Origin: Paramarasmius palmivorus
Taxonomy: Eukaryota; Basidiomycota; Agaricomycetes; Agaricales; Marasmiaceae
Direction: 5' to 3'
Assembly (NCBI GenBank): GCA_037176845.1
Contig: JAYKXP010000073.1
Coordinates: forward strand, 186,001 to 250,000
Length of the DNA: 64,000 nucleotides
Shown in pieces: positions 59,482-64,000 of this stretch. The notes beneath the pieces are model-generated. The model was not told the DNA's origin and searched no databases. It was given only the letters and a program-made list of their open reading frames with translations. Position numbers and translations under genes: made by a program. Numbering within the stretch: position 1 is the stretch's first letter; each line of letters starts with the position of its first letter.

Positions 59482-61893
59482 TCACGCATACTCCGGGGGA
59501 ACTTCGTCTTCTCTCCATTCCTCGGGCTGTAACCTCGCATTTAGTAGCCTGACAAGATCTGCTGTAGGAATGCGACTGCTTGAATCCGAAGGTCCAGCAC
59601 TCGACCAGTGAGAGCCTGATGAAAAAGTATGAGATTGGGTGTCCGCATCAGTACCGAATTCACTTCTAGGTTCCTCCGAATAAAGCGAAACGTCGTGGGT
59701 AGAAGCCCGTGCCCTAAACGGAATGTGCCCTTTTCTAGCACGAAAAGTGTTGGTATAGGTTGGGATGGCGGGATTCCGACTCGAATACTGATTTCTGAGC
59801 TACGGGCGCTGGGCACTGGACAGAAGACATTTGTGGCTCTGGATGTGTGTCGTCTCGGGAGCCTATCAGAGGTTTGGTTTCGGCGACGCATGATGATGAG
59901 GACGAGAACTATCACGAGTGCTAGGAACGCCAGACCCCCAACTACCCCTCCGACGATTGGACCGATATCTGGAGAATGCCTGGGGGGCGCGTTAGATGGA
60001 GAGCTGGATGGAAGAGAGTCGGGCGGTATCGTATCATTCTGAAGAGGAATCGCGGCAAGTAGGACTCCTAAAGCGTTGGTTTGGGCAATACTATCATATT
60101 TAGCGGATGGTGGTCCGGCCCAAGAGGCGCTGCCATAGACGTCGCTGCCTTTCTCTCTCGCATTATCCAACACTGCGTTATACTTCCAGGTGTGCACAAT
60201 TAGACTCGGGACAAGCGAAGAAACTCAATGCATACCTGGACCCGATATACTCTTGAATGTAGGTACGTAGATCCGAGGCGTTGTGTTACGACTGTATACA
60301 GCGGCAGCCCACGGACTACCACGTATTGTGAGCTAGTCTCGGACCCATCTGTAACATTGAAGAGTTTAGTTTCTTCAGCAGTGTGCTTTTAGTCATACCA
60401 CTCACTCCCTTTACCGCCGAGAATACCATCAGCACCTTGCCATGTGGTACTCGTTACTGTGTTGAATATTACTTGTCGAAGACTGAAACAATCGGCCTTT
60501 GTGACGCAAATATATGATATATTCCTCACCGTTGTTCAAGCGTGGAGTTTTTGGTGAACGAAGCAAGGATTGCAAGGCCTTCTAGGAAAAAGCCTGCGTT
60601 ATACGAATGTGCGCCCTCTTCGCTGGGGGTACAAGTATCGGCCTTGATTGTATCCAATACTACACCTTGAGCGTTCAGAAGATGAGAAAAAATGAACTCG
60701 GCGGCTTCCATTGCCGCGTTACGGTATGTGTCGTTGTGCGTTATTTCAGCCAATAGTGCTGATACTCTGAAGTTGGCGTTAGAGGCGTATCGCAATGGCT
60801 GCGGCACGTAAAGACATACACGAGAAATGAACTTCATGAAAGGAAGTGTCAATATCAATGTCTCGTTGACTGTGATACCGTGTAGGACTACTTACCCAGG
60901 TGGAAAGCCCATTCAAGTCAGTCGAATTCACATCGGTGTTCTACCATATATCTCGGCACACTGGGTAGGCAGCTGTTCTAGCAAAGACTTACCCAGAATG
61001 TCCCTCCAGCCATAGAAACTAGCGAAATTATGATCGATTTAAGCGATTTGAAGGATGCTAGGGTCAGCTTACGAAGTTGGCAACTTTTCCGAAGCTCGAA
61101 ATCCTTTCCCTCTACCCTACTGGCCTGTATGTCGTCTTGAGAGAGTGTGTACACTTTCCCACTATTCCATGCCGTTTCCGCGAACTGAATGAAAGCAGGA
61201 TCGTTGTAGGCAGCATAAGCTCGAGCACCCGCAATACCGTATGCGCTTAGTTGAAGTATGTCAGACTAGCAGCCCTGCGTGGTGAACGAAACGGTGAAAC
61301 ACTTACAGGCCGTAATTTATCTGTGTACGAATGCATAAATTTCAGAATGTGGAGAGGATGAAAGCCAGTCATCATGAAGAAACTGACACTAATATGTTGT
61401 TAGTTATCGCACCGACAGGAGATAGAACACGTACAACTGATCTGCAAACCCTGGTCGGACAATTCCTGCATTTGAAAAATACCGGAGAAGCCTGTCCTTG
61501 TAGGTAGTTTGATTGGTTTAAGACGTCCAGTTCCGCCATCTGGGTGTATAAAGTGCCTGCGACGCCATAACTTGAACCTCATGTCTTGGATTAGGTACTT
61601 TTAAGGTCTGAAAAAACTATTCTCATACCATCCTGGAACTGGCCGACGTCGCTGAGCATCGTGGCCGCTTTTTCCAGACTCCACTTTTTGCGAGCGCAAT
61701 TCTATCCTGGGGAGATAGGGTTATATTTGGAGTCTGGCATGAATAAACAGATACGAAGGTTAGTATAGAACACCACGAGAATACAATCGAATCATACCCG
61801 CCAGAGTGGTGAGGGTACGAATTCTTGAGCAACTGTTTTACCGAGACAGAGCCAAAGAAGCAAACATTTCACGGTGAGACTGGATTGGGTCAT
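59482..61893 (-). CDS. GH76-like membrane-anchored glycosidase (copy III)
   Basis: The start at 61893 gives a signal peptide (TVKCLLLWLCLGKTVAQEF). Exons read TPNITLSPQDRIALAKSG, LLAEITHNDTYRNAAMEAAE, the motif HSYNAGFFLEGLAILASFT, and AQTNALGVLLAAIPLQNDTI. They are followed by a Ser/Pro spacer, the membrane helix (GGVVGGLAFLALVIVLVLII) and MRRRNQ. In the tail the frame seems to change near 59,790 (NPAIPTYTNTFRARKGHIPF continues in the new frame), and from there it is open through RIPTADLVRLLNARLQPEEW and REDEVPPEYA to a stop at 59482. No convincing intron covers the change, so a short unusual intron or a one-base difference is likely. Same strand and about 2 kb from copies II and IV. Confidence 0.78.
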
Positions 61894-62017
61894 TATCCTG
61901 GGAGCAGGGGTTAGCAAAGAGTCCCAGGGAGGTAACTATGGGAGTTGATATACTCCCTGGCATGTACAGACCTGCTGTGTCGGCATTCCAAAAGTGGGCT
62001 GGATTGTGAGTGGTCAG

Positions 62018-62520
62018 TCACAGGGATATTCGGATATCAGTCAGATGCTGACGGTGATGCTGATGACTACTGCCACTAGACGAGAATGGGGTCGCAGAAG
62101 GGATGATAGGGTCCGAAGAACCAGTGAGCTGTCCAAGAAAATCGGAAGGAGCGTAACAAGAGCGTAACAGAAACTGATTAAGTTCATGAACACAGCCAAT
62201 GCCTAATAAGTGCATGCCTGGTCGATATGATGTGGAGTCGAGGAGGAACAGACGTATCTTTATTTCTGCCGGATCCGAGTCCCATGCAGTGTAGATGTAA
62301 GGACTAGCACTAGTAGGTCCTGGAGCAGTCAATGGTCGCAGGGAAAAGGGCACAGTACATCAACGTAACACGTGAATATTGAATTCCCGCCAAAGACAGC
62401 CGACGTTTGGCCGACGTTGAGGATCCCTTCGGCATAAATCCGATTGGTTGACAATGGATTTTTTAAGCGGAAAAATGTAGTCCAGAAACGTCTTCTTTTC
62501 GGGTAGCTATCTGACGACAT
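62018..62520 (-). CDS. Hypothetical protein, two exons
   Basis: Start at 62520 (MSSDSYPKRRRFWTTFFRLK), reading to GGNSIFT. A 62-bp intron beginning GTGTTA and ending CTACTAG joins it in frame to ASPYIYTAWDSDPAEIKIRL and GMHLLGIGCVHELNQFLLRS, with a Ser-rich end at 62018. The predicted product is about 150 residues, beta-rich and without signal peptide or helix. The join is plausible but not confirmed. It lies upstream of GH76-like copy III. Confidence 0.4.
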
Positions 62521-63813
62521 TTTTTTTGGGTGAGCGTACCCTTCTCAGTCTGTACCTTCCTGTGCTTGATTTCGCTATGTCAGAACAGAGGATTATGGAC
62601 AGGAGAACTTGATCATGAAGGAGCACTCCACAAAGGTATCTGAGGTGCGGTGTGCGCTCTATCGTCGATTTCACCCGCCCATGAATTCGATATAGACCTA
62701 TACAGTACCAACGAAACATTGTTGGCCTTTGGGCATCAAGAAATAAAACCAGAAAATGCCATACACGTCGAGTCGTTCGTAGAACGAAATGGGATCCATA
62801 ACTTCAAACATTGCCAATGCTGTTCTTTTCTACGCTCCGAGTCAGGCGGAGGAGAGGAACACCATAGCAGGCACTGTCGCATGCCACACTGCAATCAGCA
62901 TACCAACATGAACATTGAAGCGTATTCGTCCTCCATCGTAACATCCCCAGGAAACAACGTCTCAAGCCTAAAATAACGAGCGTCCTATCACTCCTCTCTC
63001 GTTCGGCGACAGTTTGGCTTGAGACATCAAAATGGCTATAATCAATCGTATGCTAACCTTCCTCACTGACAGCTAGCTGATAAACTAATGTGATTCCCCA
63101 GGTTACCGAGTAATGCTACGGAGTCAAGGTGAGCTTAACTCAACTTTCAGCGCTCCTATTCAACATATCTTGATGTCAGGTTGGGTTGGGCCTTGTGTAA
63201 AGCCCATGTCTGGCGTACAGCGTGGCCTTGGGTATGCACTGGCAACGCGTTGGGAACTCGTCGGCGTGTTTGCGCGGGGCGCGGCGTCTCCACTACCAAG
63301 CGAACTTGCGCTGTCATCTATTTCTCGAGCGAGAGTTGTTGACCATCAGAACGTAACTCCGCAAATGTCCATTCCGCTTGCTCGAGTCGCGTCATGTGGT
63401 TGGATATACTACTTGGAGGAAGCGGCGTGTTTACCAAACGTCCTCCATATCCATGCCGTAGCTTGCGATGGAAAGCGGAAGACGAAGATTAGACGTTTTA
63501 GTCACGATACCGAGGAAGTTCAGGTAAGCTGTCGCAGCCGTTCATCTATTAAGGGTTGTCCTGATGTCGACTACAGTGCCTCAGGGATTTGCGCCAGTTG
63601 ACTGGGCTCTGGCTCCAAGGAATTACCAGGACACAACTATCCTTACGTCTGTTTTCTAATACATGTATTCGAACGGTTTGCCAATGTGATCGGTGCATAC
63701 TACACATCCTACTGCCGAATGCCACCTCACGAGTACAATGACCACCAGTCCAAGTATATGTTGTTTACGTGTGTACAAGTTTGATTTCATTCAAAGTTCA
63801 TTGATATGACAGT
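62521..63813. other. No recognisable gene
   Basis: Two plus-strand frames (62650-62976 and 63113-63601) are open, but their compositions are not protein-like and they have no motif. The right part is the 3' side of the next GH76-like gene. Confidence 0.35.
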
Positions 63814-64000
63814 TTATCCATGCTGACTAGCATACTCTGGAGGTACATCTTCCTCTCTCCATTCTCCTGGTTGTAACCTGGCGTTCAATAATCTAACAAG
63901 GTCCGCCGTAGGAATGCGGTTGCCCAACTCCGAAGGGTCAGCGCTTGACAAGCGAGAGCCCGACGAAAGAGTACGGGAATGTGTCCCCACTTCGCCTCGA
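63814..64000 (-). CDS. GH76-like glycosidase (copy IV), tail only, cut by window edge
   Basis: The last exon of a further GH76-like gene, whose catalytic part lies beyond the window. The minus strand reads GTHSRTLSSGSRLSSADPSE, then GNRIPTADLVRLLNARLQPG and WREEDVPPEYASQHG to TAA at 63814. The tail is open and closely matches copies II and III, and it served to locate the indels in copy II. Confidence 0.85.
   Translation of the reverse strand, partial: RGEVGTHSRTLSSGSRLSSADPSELGNRIPTADLVRLLNARLQPGEWREEDVPPEYASQHG

Noticed and set aside
63113..63601. 162-residue plus-strand open frame
   Set aside because: No motif, odd composition and no splice partners; probably chance.
1..64000. tRNA, rRNA or CRISPR arrays
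   Set aside because: No cloverleaf with convincing A and B boxes was found by eye, no rRNA core sequence, and no regularly spaced identical repeats; a covariance-model scan would be needed to exclude a tRNA.

Overview
The window is nuclear DNA of a filamentous basidiomycete, most likely an Agaricomycete. The genes are cut by many 48-65 bp introns with GT..AG ends. Their products are typical of mushroom-forming fungi: membrane-anchored GH76-like and GH5 glycosidases, a neutral ceramidase, a TEA/ATTS transcription factor, Mx-like dynamins, a short Cys-rich metallothionein and a C-terminally anchored histidine acid phosphatase. Exon structures were derived by hand from splice consensus and from comparing paralogues inside the window, so ends of genes with several introns are approximate.

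Layout. 0.3-1.9 kb (-): histidine acid phosphatase. 3.3-4.3 kb (-): two small unknown genes. 5.7-21 kb: a duplicated accessory block. It holds six members of one small single-pass membrane protein family (A at 5.8, B at 13.5, E at 14.7, C at 16.8, F at 18.0, D at 20.2 kb), a decayed phosphatidylserine-decarboxylase-like gene (6.7-7.2 kb), a complete GH76-like gene (7.3-9.7 kb) and a broken GH76 tail (11.3-12.0 kb). The E/C pair and the F/D pair are a 3.3-kb tandem duplication. 22.7-23.1 kb: a five-exon metallothionein gene made of two Cys modules. 23.8-26.5 kb (-): an intact dynamin-like GTPase. 27-34 kb: a gene-poor stretch with coding remnants and a short repeat.

34.3-36.9 kb (+): type II membrane exo-beta-1,3-glucanase. 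After a 3.6-kb gene-free interval come a TEA/ATTS transcription factor (40.6-42.3 kb, +), a convergent unknown gene (42.5-43.2 kb, -) and neutral ceramidase (43.4-47.3 kb, -). 49.1-49.7 kb (-): a seventh, divergent member (G) of the small membrane protein family. 51.6-54.4 kb (+): a second dynamin with three single-base frame breaks, facing a row of GH76-like genes on the minus strand (55.1-57.5, 59.5-61.9 and 63.8 kb onward, the last cut by the window edge). A 0.55-kb tandem duplication lies at the dynamin/GH76 junction.

The most novel content is the small membrane protein family. It has a short extracellular or lumenal N-terminus, one membrane helix, an FRWRFPCRTP-like juxtamembrane motif and a helical tail ending in a W-rich motif. 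Its three-exon structure and intron phases are conserved in all seven copies, and I can link it to no known family. Next is the strongly conserved cytoplasmic tail shared by the GH76-like ectoenzymes. Many broken copies show single-base indels, which may be real decay or assembly error.
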